Shown here: one piece after another, positions 1 to 11,699 of the stretch
How the letters are laid out: each line of letters begins with the position of its first letter
How positions within the stretch are numbered: the stretch's first letter is position 1
DNA from: Datisca glomerata
Lineage: Eukaryota > Streptophyta > Magnoliopsida > Cucurbitales > Datiscaceae
Assembly: GCA_003255025.1 (NCBI GenBank)
Contig: QANY01013423.1
Location: 591,828 to 655,827, forward strand
Reading direction: 5' to 3'
DNA length: 64,000 nucleotides
Notes under the pieces: model-generated
What the model was told of the DNA's origin: nothing
The model's database searches: none
Seen by the model: the letters and a program-made list of their open reading frames with translations, nothing else
Translations under genes and position numbers: made by a program

Positions 1-110
1 TTGCTTTGAGATTTTATCATTTTTTATGTGACGCTCGGTTTAACTTTTTACCGTCCATAATTTTTCTTTACTATTTGAATAGAAATTATTGAAAAAATAT
101 TGTAATTATA

Positions 111-2676
111 TGTAAGACCTGACTTTTATGATTAGTATACAAGCTAATTATTTTTCTTAGAATGGTTAAGTATTTTCTTAGTATTACTCTCATTATTACT
201 ATTGTTGATCTATTTTCTTCGATTATAATATATACATTTTATTGTATGTTTTACATCATTGCTCTGCTCTTAAATTAAAAACTATGATCGTTTTAATGAT
301 ATTTAACTCACGTTAAAAATTATGTATAGATTATCCAAATTCTTTTAACAAAATTTGCTAACTCATATTTTCAAACTAGATTGTTATTGATTTCATGTTT
401 TTATAACAAATCAATAGTATTAGTTTAATTATACTAAAACAAAACTTGAGATTAAATCCCCCACTTTACATTTGAGAGGTAGTTTCCCTCTCCCCATTAA
501 TTGCGTTTTCTAGTTGCAAACTCCCTCAATTTGTTTTTTTCATCTGCCACGAAGCCTACACACTTTCAAAATTGCTACTCCTCTTCTCTCTCAAGCAACA
601 AACACGCCCCCCTTCCCTCTCTCTCGTTTCCAGCAATTGCTCTCTGGCAATTTCCTTCCTTATTCTTGCTAAGCCTCTACTCTAACTCCTTCTTCCTCTC
701 ACTTTTGTCAATCCATCAAAGTTGATCTCCGGTAAGCATTTCCTACTTCTTCACTCTCTTTTCATAAATCGTCTCTTTACTTTCTTATGCTAATTAATCA
801 CTCTCTGAAAGGAAATGTGTTCTTCAATTTCAGTTTATTTTAAACCCTCATTCTCTGGTCTCTGTTTCTACTCCACGGTTGCTTCATCACCGTTCATTGA
901 TTCCATAACAAATCACCATCAATTATTCCACTCATTCTCAGATAAACTTATTTTCTCTTCATCTTAATTATATGCATATAGAGTTTTATAAGTTTGATGT
1001 CATATGATATAAAGTTTAAAGAAAATAAAAATAATAAATGATTATTATTTTGTGAATATAGAAATAACTGGTGTATATTTTTGATGAAAATTCTGACAGT
1101 AGAGAGAGATGATTTTCTCTTTGCTAAGAAATTATTGATTAAAAAATTCTGGAAAAATTATTAGTATTATATAAACATTATTCCTACTCGTATAAAATTT
1201 TTTTAATTTTAAAAATTCATTTGCATGGTCAAAACGTTTCTCATATCCCTTTTAGAAACCTGAAAATTAGGAGCAGACCACTTCATTATTGTCATGGCTT
1301 CGTTTCCAAAGTAAAAATATCATTTTGGCCCAAATATTTTACAGTAGTTTGTAATCATACGTAACTACAGTTCTGTAAATTTTCATAATTTTTAGATAAG
1401 ATATGATATACAAAATGAGTAGTTAAACTTGTAAATCTGAATTTCATTTTACTGTCAGACAAACCCTAGTTGATGATGATTTTTCAATATGAAAATGCTT
1501 TCAAAAAATTATAAACTTTTAAATCAAGATCTATGAGACGTGTATTAACGTTCTAAATTATTTTTTGTAATTTTTCATATTCGGTACAATTTATAATGAA
1601 TTTTCAAATCCAGACATCCAAACAGTTTTTCTTTCGTTAGTGTTTGAAAACGTCTAAGAATGAGATTCTTCTCCTTTACCCTTTCATGACTTGAAATTTA
1701 AGAACTTACAGAGGTATATAAGGTAAGTGAAATGTTCGTATGTAATTGTTTGCATTGTATGGCTGAAAATTTATAATAGAACTATGTTTATGTTTGGTGA
1801 TGTTAGTGTACTATGATGCTTCTTTCTTCATAACATTGTTCAATTATGGTGCTGATGTGTTTTGTATAGTATGTTCGGTGAGTTAATATATGTTGTAAGA
1901 TAAGAATAAATGTTAAGTGAATGCATGAAGAATTAGTTTTGTGTCATATGCCCACCATTCTGCTCTGTTTGCCTTGTCTTTCAGGAAAAGTCTATGTTTG
2001 CCTAATCCTTAGGGAAATAGTCTATGTTATATGCTTTGCTTAATTTTATGGGAAAACGTTGGCACAACTGGTTCCACCTCGTTGAAGGTGCGGATTAATA
2101 CTCGTGAGAAATGTCACATGTACTTACCTCACAGCTAACAATTACCGATGGGTAATCTCTGTTCTTGGTGTGGTGACGAACTCTAATGGAAGTTAGCCAG
2201 CGAACTCTGTAAGAAAGATCTGGGAAGTATGCATGTGTTACGATTTGTATGTGTCTGTGAACGTTATTCTGTTTCACATATGTGATATTTTACTTACGAG
2301 TATATTTTTATATTCTCACTCTGTTTTATTATAAATTTTCAGATGATGAGGAGTTTATTGTCGAAGAGGTCTAGAGTCTCTGGCAACAGACGAGAGTCAT
2401 CGAGTCGCATTTAAAAGTCTTAGTAATTTGTTATTTGGTGTTGGGTTTTATTTTAGTTAAATCGTGAGACTTCAAAACACGTACTCTTGAGTTCTTAAAT
2501 GTTTTATTAAGTAAAATTTCTTTTTTATGTAATTAGGAGTTTGATGAAGGATTTGGTTTTCCACAGTATATTATTTTAATTAGTATGAGTTAGCTCTAAA
2601 AAAATTTGACCTAACTTCCGTGATTTTTTTGGTAAAATATTTAACTAAAACTTGGTTAAATTTGTGGGTTGTTATA
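111..2676 (+). repeat. Probable 5' LTR of a Ty3/gypsy retrotransposon
   Basis: The right end is well supported: the sequence ends GGGTTGTTATA, two bases before a primer-binding site. About 430 bp of this end (2245-2676) is clearly homologous, in reverse complement, to 5995-6447. The left end is inferred from TGTAAGACCTGACTTTT at 111, a typical gypsy LTR start, which gives a length of about 2.57 kb, close to the 2.41-kb LTR at 7688-10098. The pyrimidine-rich stretch at 480-720 may be the transcribed leader; a 74-codon open frame there looks incidental. No other gene is seen in this stretch. The terminal CA has decayed to TA. Confidence 0.6.
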
Positions 2677-2678
2677 GT

Positions 2679-2690
2679 TGGTATCAGGGC
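2679..2690 (+). other. Primer-binding site (initiator Met tRNA type)
   Basis: TGGTATCAGGGC matches the usual plant LTR element PBS, TGGTATCAGAGC (complement of the initiator methionine tRNA 3' end), with one change. It lies 2 bp after the LTR end, as expected for Ty3/gypsy elements, and fixes the element as plus-strand. Confidence 0.8.
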
Positions 2691-3129
2691 AAATACGATT
2701 CTACAAACAAAAGTATTTATTTAAAGTTTTTTGAAAAGTTTAAGTCTTGTGATGAAATGATTTCGTGAAATGTTTTCTGAATTTTCAGAGTTCGTGCCAG
2801 ATTCTAGGGTTGTGATGTGTTTATGTCTATGTCATAGTGTTAAGTATTAGTATTGTGACTCTGAATGAATTATATGATTGTCTTAGCTACGAATGTTTCA
2901 AGTGACTCTGGATAGTCCATTAGTGAGGGAAAAATCTCTGACGTGGGATCTAGTTTCCATCCACTTCCTATGAGATCTACCAAGAGAATGTTATTGGATC
3001 TGAATTGTAGAGGTCCAATTAGAGTATGGAATTCAAAAATCGCAAGGAGGGGTCACTTGGATTAAGGAGACAAACACGTCCTGTATTGAGAGTTGTCTCT
3101 CATGAGGTGAGATCCTACCATTTTCCCGC

Positions 3130-3400
3130 TTGGCTACAGCTCCCAAACAACCAAGAGCATGGGTTTTCCTAGTTAGGGACTTCCCACTTGGCTGCAGTCC
3201 CAATGCACCTTCTATTCCTAGAATCAATAATTTAGAAGAAGAACCAGAAAAAGACTTGTCATGCTTCTCCGCACATTTCATTGATACTGAGGAACGTAAG
3301 GCTCATCATTTTGAGCGTGGTCTCAAGCCCGATGTACATAAGCACGTTAGGGTGCTCAAGCTTAGACTTATGCCGAAGTGCTTCAAGCTTTAAAAGTGTT
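3130..3400 (+). pseudogene. gypsy gag fragment
   Basis: The frame from about 3250 encodes a stretch with RKAHHFERGLKPDVHKHVR, the conserved helix of plant retrotransposon gag (family pattern: FxxGL followed by a charged R/H run). A frame change near 3365 breaks it just after LKLR. Only this small part of gag can be recognised; the 440 bp between the PBS and this point show no clear frame. Non-functional relic. Confidence 0.6.
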
Positions 3401-3523
3401 ATCTGAGAACAATGTGACTTCAAACCAAACTGATCACCACAACTCAAACCCTCATAAAAGTAGTTTAAATGCTTCTCTAGGAGTTTAAATGCAGAGATAG
3501 TACCTCTCAAGGTTGAACTTTAT

Positions 3524-3805
3524 GTGTCCACCCCTTCGGGTGGCATTCTGTATACAAACAAGGTCATCAAATCTTGTCTTGTGGTGATTGCTTATAGAGT
3601 GTTGGAGGCCACTCTTATTCTTTTAAGTATGCACAATTTTGATGTCATTTTTGGTATGGATTGGTTGGTCTCTAACTACGCCAACATTCTTTGTCATGAA
3701 CGGGAGGTAATGTTTAACCCCCAGATATGTCAAGTTTCAAATTTAGGGGATCACATTTGCACGCAATACCTCAAATCACATCGTCTTTGTAAGCTAGACG
3801 ACTGA
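3524..3805 (+). pseudogene. gypsy aspartic protease region (RVP_2 type)
   Basis: A 93-codon open frame includes FDVIFGMDWL at about residues 39-48, the C-terminal hallmark of the plant retrotransposon pepsin-like protease, followed by the usual V/I-rich linker. The active-site DSG segment is missing or degraded upstream. The next conserved block, the linker to reverse transcriptase, continues past the stop at 3803-3805 in another frame until the MITE insertion at 4011. Confidence 0.7.
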
Positions 3806-4010
3806 TTACCAATGGTTCTTGGGTCTACTTGGCTAGTGTATTGGACACGCGAGAGTTGCAGTTAATGTCGAGCAGTATCAAGGTAATCAAAGATTTCCCG
3901 GAAGTCTTTCCTGAGGCGTCTCCATGTGTACCACCTGTTAGAAACGCGGACTTCATCTTTGAGTTAATTCCTAGAACAGCCCTAATATCAAAGGCCCCAT
4001 ATTGAATGGC

Positions 4011-4445
4011 TAGGGGTGTTCACGGTTCAGTTCGACAATGAAACCGAACTGAACCAAACCGATCATATCAAAAGAATCAAACTGAACTGAACCGTGAGTT
4101 TCGGTTCAGTTCTTCGGTTCGGTATTATTGAAAAAATAATATTATTGAAAAAATAATATATAAAAAATAATTTTTAAATGATATTATTGAAAAAATAATA
4201 ATATAAATCAAAGTTTCGGTATTATATATAAAAATAAAAATATAAAATATAAAATCAAAGTTTCGGTTTGGTTCGGTTCAGTTTAGTTCAAAAACCCCCA
4301 AAAATCTTAACTGAACTGAAACTTCGGTTTGACCATTTTCCTGAACCGAAACGAATTGAACACATATAACAAACTGACCGAACCGATCATTTTCAGTTCG
4401 ATTTAGTTCAGTTTGGTGGGTTTGAGACACTTTTGAACACCCCTA
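4011..4445. mobile_element. hAT-type MITE inserted in the gypsy pol gene
   Basis: The 435-bp element begins TAGGGGTGTTCA and ends TGAACACCCCTA on the same strand in inverted orientation: 12-bp terminal inverted repeats with no coding capacity. The interior is AT-rich with repeated CGGTTCGGTTCAG-like subterminal motifs in both orientations. Flanking octamers TGAATGGC (4003-4010) and CAAATGGC (4446-4453) match at 6 of 8 positions, consistent with an aged 8-bp hAT target duplication. The interrupted gypsy sequence reads on directly after the element, which proves insertion. Confidence 0.8.
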
Positions 4446-4448
4446 CAA

Positions 4449-5089
4449 ATGGCTCCTGCAGAGATGAAAGAACTTAAGGAGCAACTACAAGAATTATTGG
4501 ATAAGGGTTTTATTCTCCCCAGTGTCTCACCCTGGGGTGCATCCATTTTCTTTGTAAAGAAGAATGATGGCTCTATGAGACTTTCTATCAACTATAGGGA
4601 GTTGAAAAAAGTTACCATTAAGAATAAGTACCCTCTACCGCGCATAGAAGATTTATTCAACCAACTTCAAGGAGCTTGTGTTTTCTCAAAAATTGACTTG
4701 CGGTCTGGTATCATCAACTGATGATAAAGAAAGAGGATGTACCAAATACTGCTTTTCGTACTCGTTATGGGCATTACGAGTTCCTAGTCATGCCCTTTGG
4801 TTTGACCAATGCCACTACCGCATTTATGGACTTGATGAATCGAGTTTTTCGTGACTTTTTGTATAGATTTATCATTGTTCTCATGGATGACATTCTTATC
4901 TACTCTAAGTCCGAGGGAGAACACGAGGAAGATCTCAGAATCACACTTCAAATTTTAAAGGATCAGAGGTTATATGCCAAGTTCAGAAAGTGTGAGTTTT
5001 GGTTATCTAAGATTACATTTTTGGGACACACAGTTTCTCAAGATGGTATATCAGTGGATCTGACAAAGATAGAAGCAGTAACAAATTAG
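4449..5089 (+). pseudogene. gypsy reverse transcriptase, broken
   Basis: Two abutting frames (4449-4721 and 4721-5089) encode a Ty3/gypsy reverse transcriptase. Visible motifs are [10 protein letters not shown] (finger), FSKIDLRSG (first catalytic Asp), [11 protein letters not shown], and [10 protein letters not shown], where the usual YVDDILIYS box has M for V. A frame break at 4718-4724 removes the Y-x-Q part after the DLRSG block, and an in-frame stop follows at 5087-5089. A dead gene copy. Confidence 0.9.
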
Positions 5090-5154
5090 AATCTTTCAAT
5101 AAGTGTTAAGGAAATCAGGAGTTTCTTGGGTTTGGAGGCTATTATCGGAGGTTT

Positions 5155-5499
5155 GTGGAGGGATTCTCTAAAATTGATGCACATTTGACCAAGTTGACAA
5201 GGAAGAATGCACGGTACATTTGGTCGGAAGAATGTGAGGCAAGTTTCCAAGAACTCAAACAAAGATTGGTGACAACACCAATTCTTACCCTAACTTCAGG
5301 GAGTGATGATTTTGTTATCTTTAGTGATGCATCACATGTTGGCTTGGGTTGTGTGTTGATGCAACATGGAAACGTCATTGCCTATGCTTCTCGACAGCTA
5401 AAGGGTTATAAGCAAAACTACCTAACCCATGATCTGGAGCTCGCACCAGTAGTTTTTGCTTTGAAAATTTGGCATCACTATCTACATACATATACATGA
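5155..5499 (+). pseudogene. gypsy RNase H domain, 3' truncated
   Basis: A 114-codon open frame covers the RT connection and the start of RNase [17 protein letters not shown], then [15 protein letters not shown] (with the first catalytic Asp of gypsy RNase H) and IAYASRQLK. Homology stops abruptly near 5490 at WHHYL, well before the integrase region. No integrase, PPT or matching 3' LTR follows in this orientation, so the element is truncated here. Confidence 0.88.
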
Positions 5500-5994
5500 T
5501 AATATAAGGGAGCTAAATAAATAAAGATGTATATAAAAGTTATATTAATAACTACATATAAAAAATTAAAGAAATAAATATATGAGAAATTAGAATCATA
5601 TGTAGTTATAAGATGACGAAAAGGAGAAAATGTGTAAAGTAGAAAATGAATATGCAAAACATAAAAAGAAGAGAAAAGAAAAAGATGTAAAGTGAAACAA
5701 ATATAAATAACCATATATTAGGAAAAATAAACAAAAAGAAGAGAGAAAGTTAGACTAAAAAAATTAAAAGGGGAGGGGTTGTCGTAACCCTCTGTTGAGT
5801 AACTGAGGGTTGACCAACCCTTTGTTCTCCCCAACTAATATATATATATTTTAATTTTTACTTTTTGTGTTTTTTGTGTATTGTAATTAATCAAGTCAAT
5901 ATTAGAATAAACTTAAATTATGTAAATACATAATTGGTATAAAATTTGAGCTATAAAAATGTTTAATTTCATAAAATAACACACATACACATAA
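5500..5994. other. AT-rich spacer between two LTR elements
   Basis: No coding frame or RNA gene is seen. A short GC-richer patch at 5770-5835 contains an imperfect hairpin made from GGGTTGTCGTAACCCTC and GAGGGTTGACCAACCC-like words. Probably decayed retroelement DNA. Confidence 0.4.
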
Positions 5995-7389
5995 TGTAAC
6001 AACCCAAAAATTTAACCAAGTTTTAGTTAAATATTTTATCAAAAATATCGCGGAAGCTAGATCAAATTTTTTTAGAGCTAACTCATACTAATAAAAACAA
6101 TATATTGTGGAAAACCAAATCCTTCATCAAACTCCTAATTACATAAAAATGAAATTTTACTTAATAAAACATTCAAGAACCCAAGAGTATGTGTTTTGAA
6201 GTCTCACGTTTTAACTTAAATAAAACCCAACATCAAATAACTAATTACTAAGACTTTTAAATACGACTCGATGAATCTCGTCCATTGTCAGAGATTCAAG
6301 ACCTCTTGGACAATAAACTCCTCATCAATGTTATCATCATCTGAAAATTTATAATAAAACAGAGTGAGTATATAGAAATATACTCAGTAAGTAAAATATC
6401 ACATATGTAAAACAAAAAAAATATTCACAGTCACATACAAATGTTCTCAGTACCGAAATAACCCAAATTTTGGACCTTAATAAACTGTTTTCCCCTGAAG
6501 GGAATATAAAATTTAGAAAGTTGTATAAAATCGTAGAGATCGATTTTTGACGTAATTTTTATATATAACGTTCTTAATTAGTTTGAGAAACTATAATAAA
6601 AATTTCAGCCTCAAATTCCATCATTTGGTTTATGAAACATGAAGTCATTTTTACAGTGTACTAAAAAAATCTGAAAATCTCAGTTTTCATGAAAAATCAT
6701 ATCTTTTTTATCGAAAATGTTTCTATCTTATTGAAAACGATTTATGAGACTTATATGAATCATAAAATAATTTTAAAACTCAGTATTATACAGGTCTAAG
6801 AATGAAATGTGTGAATCTAAACTTAAACATTTAAGTTGAATCAATTAAATAAGGTTTTATCGAAATGTGTAACTTTTCCCAAAACTGAATGATCAAAGCT
6901 TCTCCCTCCAATAACTAAGGTTTTTAAGAGATTAGGGGGGAAAGTTCGTGCCATGAAGAGAGAAAAATAGGGTTGCCTCCCAAAATGAGAGATTAAAGAA
7001 AATAGGGCAAAAAATATGACAACAACCCTATAAGTACCAAGCATCAATTAGGTTTAGATAAGATAATAACATGATATCTTTCAAAATCAGCTTTTAAATT
7101 TTAAAACAACTTCTAAGATTTATCACTCCTATATTTCTTAAGATTTTGATTTTACTAAAAAAGTAACATCACAGAGAAAACGTACATATTTATAGAAATT
7201 ATACACATGTAATTTAATGTCCAACGTCAATGACCATCAAAGAAAATTTCATATCTTGAAAAATCATTGCTAATAACCACAATAATTAATTAATTCTTTT
7301 CAAGCATAAAATCAAATTATCCTAACAATTTAATACAACAATAAAGAATTAAACTCATAATTAAATGTAAGGTTAGTCGTGATGTTACA
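5995..7389 (-). repeat. Mosaic 3' LTR of a minus-strand gypsy element
   Basis: Read on the minus strand it begins TGTAACATCACGAC (at 7389) and ends GGGTTGTTACA (at 5995), with TG...CA ends. A purine-rich PPT sits directly outside its 5' end. Its 5' part (7389 to about 6450) matches 9119-10098, whereas its 3' part (about 6447-5995) matches the 3' end of the plus-strand LTR at 2245-2676 and not the neighbouring LTR. A 68-codon open frame at 6841-7047 is duplicated in degraded form at 9500-9720 and is probably not a gene. Confidence 0.8.
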
Positions 7390-7402
7390 ATTCTCTTCTC
7401 CT
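7390..7402 (-). other. Polypurine tract of the minus-strand element
   Basis: On the minus strand AGGAGAAGAGAAT abuts the LTR start TGTAACATC. The bases upstream, including GAGGACAAAATT, match the usual end of plant gypsy pol before the PPT. It marks 5995-7389 as the 3' LTR of a minus-strand element. Confidence 0.7.
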
Positions 7403-7672
7403 AAAAATAATTTTGTCCTCAAAATTAAAATATAACGAACAAATATAGATGCTAGAAATACATTGCATGTTCCGCTATGATTTAACTAGAAAGATCACAG
7501 TAATGATTGTCTTGAAGATATTCATGTACAATAAGGTAAACACACTAAACAAACATAACATCAATGATAAACAAATTTAGACATTTATGACATTCTAATT
7601 CCTGGCACGGACTTCTCAAAAATCACTTTTGAAAATATTTTTTTTAAAGTCTATAGAATCTCAAAATCTTGA
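7403..7672 (-). mobile_element. Deleted internal region of gypsy element
   Basis: Only about 300 bp lies between the two minus-strand LTRs, yet it keeps a PPT at one end and a PBS at the other. No gag or pol coding can be seen. This is an element whose internal region was almost wholly deleted. Confidence 0.65.
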
Positions 7673-7684
7673 GCTTTGATACCA
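7673..7684 (-). other. Primer-binding site of the minus-strand element
   Basis: On the minus strand TGGTATCAAAGC, a common plant variant of the initiator Met PBS, lies 3 bp from the LTR end at 7688. It orients the LTR at 7688-10098 as the 5' LTR. Confidence 0.8.
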
Positions 7685-7687
7685 AAT

Positions 7688-10098
7688 TGTAACACTCTAA
7701 AGGACAACTGAGGTTACTTAGGTAATTTTGAAAATAAACAGAAGCTAGGTCTAAAAATTTTATTTGAAAAATGATTAATGATTTGTGGTATTTAATGAAA
7801 CAATAATATTTATTAGAGAAAAACTCAAAACAGTTTCTAACATTTAAGATAAGAATTCATAGAAATATTTCATTATGCTTAAATAATATTTCAAAGTTCT
7901 TTCACAAATAATAAATTAAAATCAACTTTAAAATAGTAATTTACTCAATTAATTAAACTTAACTTCTCGTCTCATGCTAGAACGCCTAACCAGCCTCTTC
8001 ACATTCATCATCATGATTCTCATCATCTGAAAGATTTAATATAAGACAAGATAAGTATAAAAATACACAGTAAGTAAAATTTTACACCTACATAGCAAAC
8101 GCATGCGCATCCAATCCATTTAAATCATTTGTGTTAGACATATACTTTATAAATCATTTTATCACTTTATTGTCTTTACTTTAGCATTACATCTTTCATT
8201 AAAATCCTTCCATGCAATCTTTTTTGTCACATTCTTTTCTTTCGTTACATTCTTTTTTTTTATATTATTCGCGAGCTCACTTATATAATGCTTAGCAAAT
8301 CAGACGCAGTGGGCCAATCTTACGAAACATGTCCGACTACATGATTCATGGCAGTATCATTCATTCACATTTTATCATTGGACAAGCCAAACGATCATTC
8401 ACTAACATTAACCATTAAACATTATCGGGTCTGCCGGTCTCCCGCGTCTCATTTCCTACTCACTCTTTTCATGACATAAACACAGACCAAGTCTTTTAGA
8501 TCTTTATTTAATTATTATATATATTCACATTCATACCATAAGGATATATATACACATCATTAATCATAATAATTATTTCACAATTAAGAATTCAGTCGTG
8601 ATTAAATTATCACATATGTAAAATTCACTTACAAATGAACAAACAAGAGCAGCACGACATATAATTATCCATCATAAATTTTCAGTAGATTGACAAATAA
8701 TTATGTATGCATAAACTTATACTTACCTTATCACCCTCTACGGTTAAACTCCTGAAACAATAACATTATATATATTTATACAATATATAACCCAAAATGG
8801 AAAGTTACGCTAAGCACAGACTCGATAAAAACTGACACAACTTATGCTAGGGTTTTCTAAAAATTCTAGATCTCAAACACGCTGACCTTGAACATGCTAG
8901 GATTTCACATATTATATTTCATGAAATTCTGATGTCAATTAAGTATCAAAACGTGAAAACAAATTCATTAAAGAAAACTATTTGTCTCCAAGTAAAAAAG
9001 TAACGTTCAAAAATATGTTTCATTGTGTAAAACTCATCGAAAAATTCTGAAAATTATCAGAGTTACTAAATATACATATAAAACAATATTGTAAAATTTT
9101 GGGATCAAACCGAGTTGATCTCAGTACCGATATAATCCTAATTTTGGACATTGATAAACTATTTTCCCCTGAAGGGGATAGAAAATTTAGAAAATCATAT
9201 AAAATTGTAGAGATCGAATTTTGACCAAAATTTATATATAATTAATTCATTACGTTTAGAAACTACCATAAAAATTTCAGACTCAAATTTCATCATTTGG
9301 TTTAAGAAATATGAAGTTATTTTTCCAGTGTACAGAAAAAATTGAAAATCTCAGTTTTCACGAAAAATCATATCTTTTTTATCAAAAACGTTTCTCTCCT
9401 ATTGAAAATAGTTCATGAGACTTATATGAGTCATAAAAGGATTTTAAAACTCAGTATTATACAGGTCTAAGAATAAAATGTGTGAATCTAAGCTTAAACA
9501 TTTAAGGTGAACAAATAAAAGAAGTGTAATAAAGGTTTACTGAAACGTGTGACTTTTCCCAAAACTAAACGATCAAGGCTTCTCCCTCCCATAAATAAGG
9601 TTTTTAAGAGATTTGGGGGGAAATTTTGTGCTATGGAGAGAGGAAAATAGGGTTACCTCCCAAAATGAGAGGTTAAAGAAACTAGGGCAAAAATAATCAC
9701 AACAACCCTATAAATACCAAGCATCAATTAGGTTTAGATAAGATAATAACATGATATCTTTTAAAATCAGCTTTTAAATTTTAAAGTAACTTCTAAGACT
9801 TATCACCCCGAAATTTCCTTTATTAAGATTTTGATTTTGCTAAAAGAAGTAACATCACAAAAAAACGTACAACTTACCAAATTACCTATTAATCATTTTT
9901 ATAGAAATTAGACAAATGCAATTAATGTCCAATGTCAATGACCATCATAGAAAATTTCACATCTTAAAAAATCATTATTGATAATCATAATAATTTAATT
10001 AATTCTTTTTAAGCATAAAATCAAATTATCGTAACAATTCAATACAACAATAAAGAATTGAACTCGTAATTAAATGTAAGTTTAGTCGTGGTGTTACA
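7688..10098 (-). repeat. 5' LTR of the minus-strand gypsy element (2.4 kb)
   Basis: The minus strand begins TGTAACACCACGAC at 10098 and ends GTGTTACA at 7688. The outer 980 bp (9119-10098) is highly similar to 6450-7389. About 1 kb in the middle (roughly 8100-9118) has no counterpart in the other LTR. No gene is seen. The 5-bp sequences outside the two LTRs (CATAA before 5995, TATTT after 10098) do not match, so there is no preserved target duplication. Confidence 0.8.
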
Positions 10099-10102
10099 TA
10101 TT

Positions 10103-10905
10103 TGGATATGCATATGGTACAAGTAGGGGGAGTTTAATAGTTTAAGGCCATTGAATTATGATAGTGCCATACATATCATATTAGCCAGGCTAGAGATTGA
10201 TTCATCTATGATTTTTGAGTTGTTTGTAGAGCATGAGGCTGTTAAGAATGTTGAGCATGAGGTGTGTGTTGAGAATGTTGAGCATGAGGTGTGTATTGAG
10301 AATTTTGAGCATGAGGTGTGTGTTGAGAATGTTGAAGGACGGGTAGATACATAATGGTGTGAAGAAGAGGAACTTTCTGATTTTACATCATTGGTTTCAT
10401 CATCTTCTGATGAAGATGATGATATTATTGATGCTTTGGTTGAAAATGAACTCGTTGGCGAGATGGATAGTGTATATAGTGATTCTAATTATGAGACGAG
10501 AGGTCCACATTTTCCAGAGTTTAATGCAGAAGTTGATACGCAGGGAACTGTAGAGTTGTAGGTTGGGTTGCGATTTGTTGACCAATTAGTTTTTAAGAAA
10601 GCTTTGCAGTTATATGCAATACAACATGGATTCGAATATGATTTTAAGAAAAATGATAAGACGTGAATAACTGTTGTTCATAAGAAAAAGTATGGATGGA
10701 GGACACATGCGTCACCTGACCCTAGAAGTGGGTTGTTCCAAATCAAAACTTTCCAACGGAACCATACAAATTGTAGTAGACATAGGATAATTACAAGGAG
10801 AAACATCTAACCCGAACAGAACATCTAGGATCGGCAGGATGATGAAGTATGGAAACTGCTCTAAGGAAGGACATAATGCGAGGCCCTGTAAGCAACCTCA
10901 AAACC
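10103..10905 (+). pseudogene. Mutator-like (MULE) transposase, N-terminal part and zinc knuckle
   Basis: A frame from about 10350 reads through an acidic stretch and a block VGLRFVDQLVFKKALQLYA followed by GFEYDFKKNDK, then YGWRTHASPDPRSGLFQIK and NHTNC. This is the order of the plant MuDR N-terminal DNA-binding domain. Two in-frame stops interrupt it (10559-10561 and near 10664). At about 10850-10890 the frame jumps to a zinc-knuckle-like YGNCSKEGHNARPC, with Tyr replacing the first Cys. The whole catalytic DDE core is missing. Upstream, 10151-10354 is an open frame with tandem NVEHEVC(V/I)E repeats. Dead. Confidence 0.75.
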
Positions 10906-10929
10906 CCAATAGAAAAATTTCGTGGAAAT

Positions 10930-11230
10930 AAAATGTACTAATTATATCCTGGATTTTTTATTTTATTTATGCTTTTGTCTGAGATAGTGTACTGTGAGAG
11001 TGTACTAATTCTATCCTTGTGTACTGGACTGTCGTGATAGATAGTGTTCTGTCTGAGATAGTGTACTATCGTGATAGATATTATTCTGTCTCAAATAGTG
11101 TACTTCCATTATTAACTTATTGTTTTGTGTTAGATAGTGTACTAGACTGTCATGATAGATAGTGTTCCATATACAGACTGCCATGATTCTATGGATTATT
11201 TATATTTTGTTGTTTGTTCATGGAGTATTT
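10930..11230 (+). repeat. Degenerate GATAGTGTACT repeats
   Basis: Several imperfect copies of a 30-50 bp phrase built on GATAGTGTACT and GATAGATAGTGTTCTGT are seen between the MULE zinc knuckle and the plastid insertion. No coding capacity. Confidence 0.55.
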
Positions 11231-11329
11231 TAGTATTATTGATGTAGGACAGTGTAGGGAGTTATTGTTTAGATGTGTTTGTTGATTTTTAAGGTCTATT
11301 ATGAGAAGAGTTGTGGAGAATTGAGTTAT

Positions 11330-11635
11330 TACCAATGTTTGCGTTACTCAAGCCGACATTCTCGCTTCCGCTAGAAAAAGTACAGAACAAGGGAATAAAA
11401 TGTTGTTCATATTGAAATGAATCGAAATTGATAAGGAGTTGGTCAATGATGCTCGAACATGTACTTGTTCTAAGTGCTTATTTATTTTCTATCGGTATCT
11501 ATGGATTGATCACGAGCCGAAATATGGTTAGAGCCCTTATGTGTCTTGAACTTATACTGAATGCAGTTAATATTAATTTCGTAACATTTTCTGATTTTTT
11601 TGATAGTCGCCAATTAAAAGGGAATATTTAGTTTT
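11330..11635 (+). pseudogene. ndhE: Plastid ndhE fragment in the nucleus (NUPT)
   Basis: The frame starting at ATG 11449 encodes [19 protein letters not shown] and continues to [11 protein letters not shown]: the N-terminal 60 or so residues of the plastid NAD(P)H dehydrogenase subunit 4L, normally about 101 residues. The upstream 100 bp, including GAATCGAAATTGATAAGGAG, looks like the plastid ndhG-ndhE spacer, so this is a DNA-level insertion rather than a nuclear gene. Homology ends in the codons after NIF and a stop follows at once. Boundaries are approximate. Very little decay is visible, which suggests a fairly recent transfer. Confidence 0.85.
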
Positions 11636-11699
11636 CGCTTTATTATTGCTTTGTAATTTTTTAGTCTGTGAGTTTGACATGATCATTGTGTATATGTAG

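Noticed and set aside
501..725. 74-codon frame near the left end
   Set aside because: Ser/Leu-rich reading of a pyrimidine-rich stretch inside the presumed LTR; no domain and no splice context.
6841..7047. 68-codon minus-strand frame in the LTR
   Set aside because: The homologous stretch in the other LTR (9500-9720) is not open, so the frame is not conserved.
5990..10103. 5-bp target duplication around the minus-strand gypsy element
   Set aside because: CATAA on the left and TATTT on the right do not match.
11449..11635. A functional nuclear NDH subunit gene
   Set aside because: Only about 60% of ndhE is present, with no transit peptide, and the upstream DNA is plastid spacer; it is a plastid DNA insertion.
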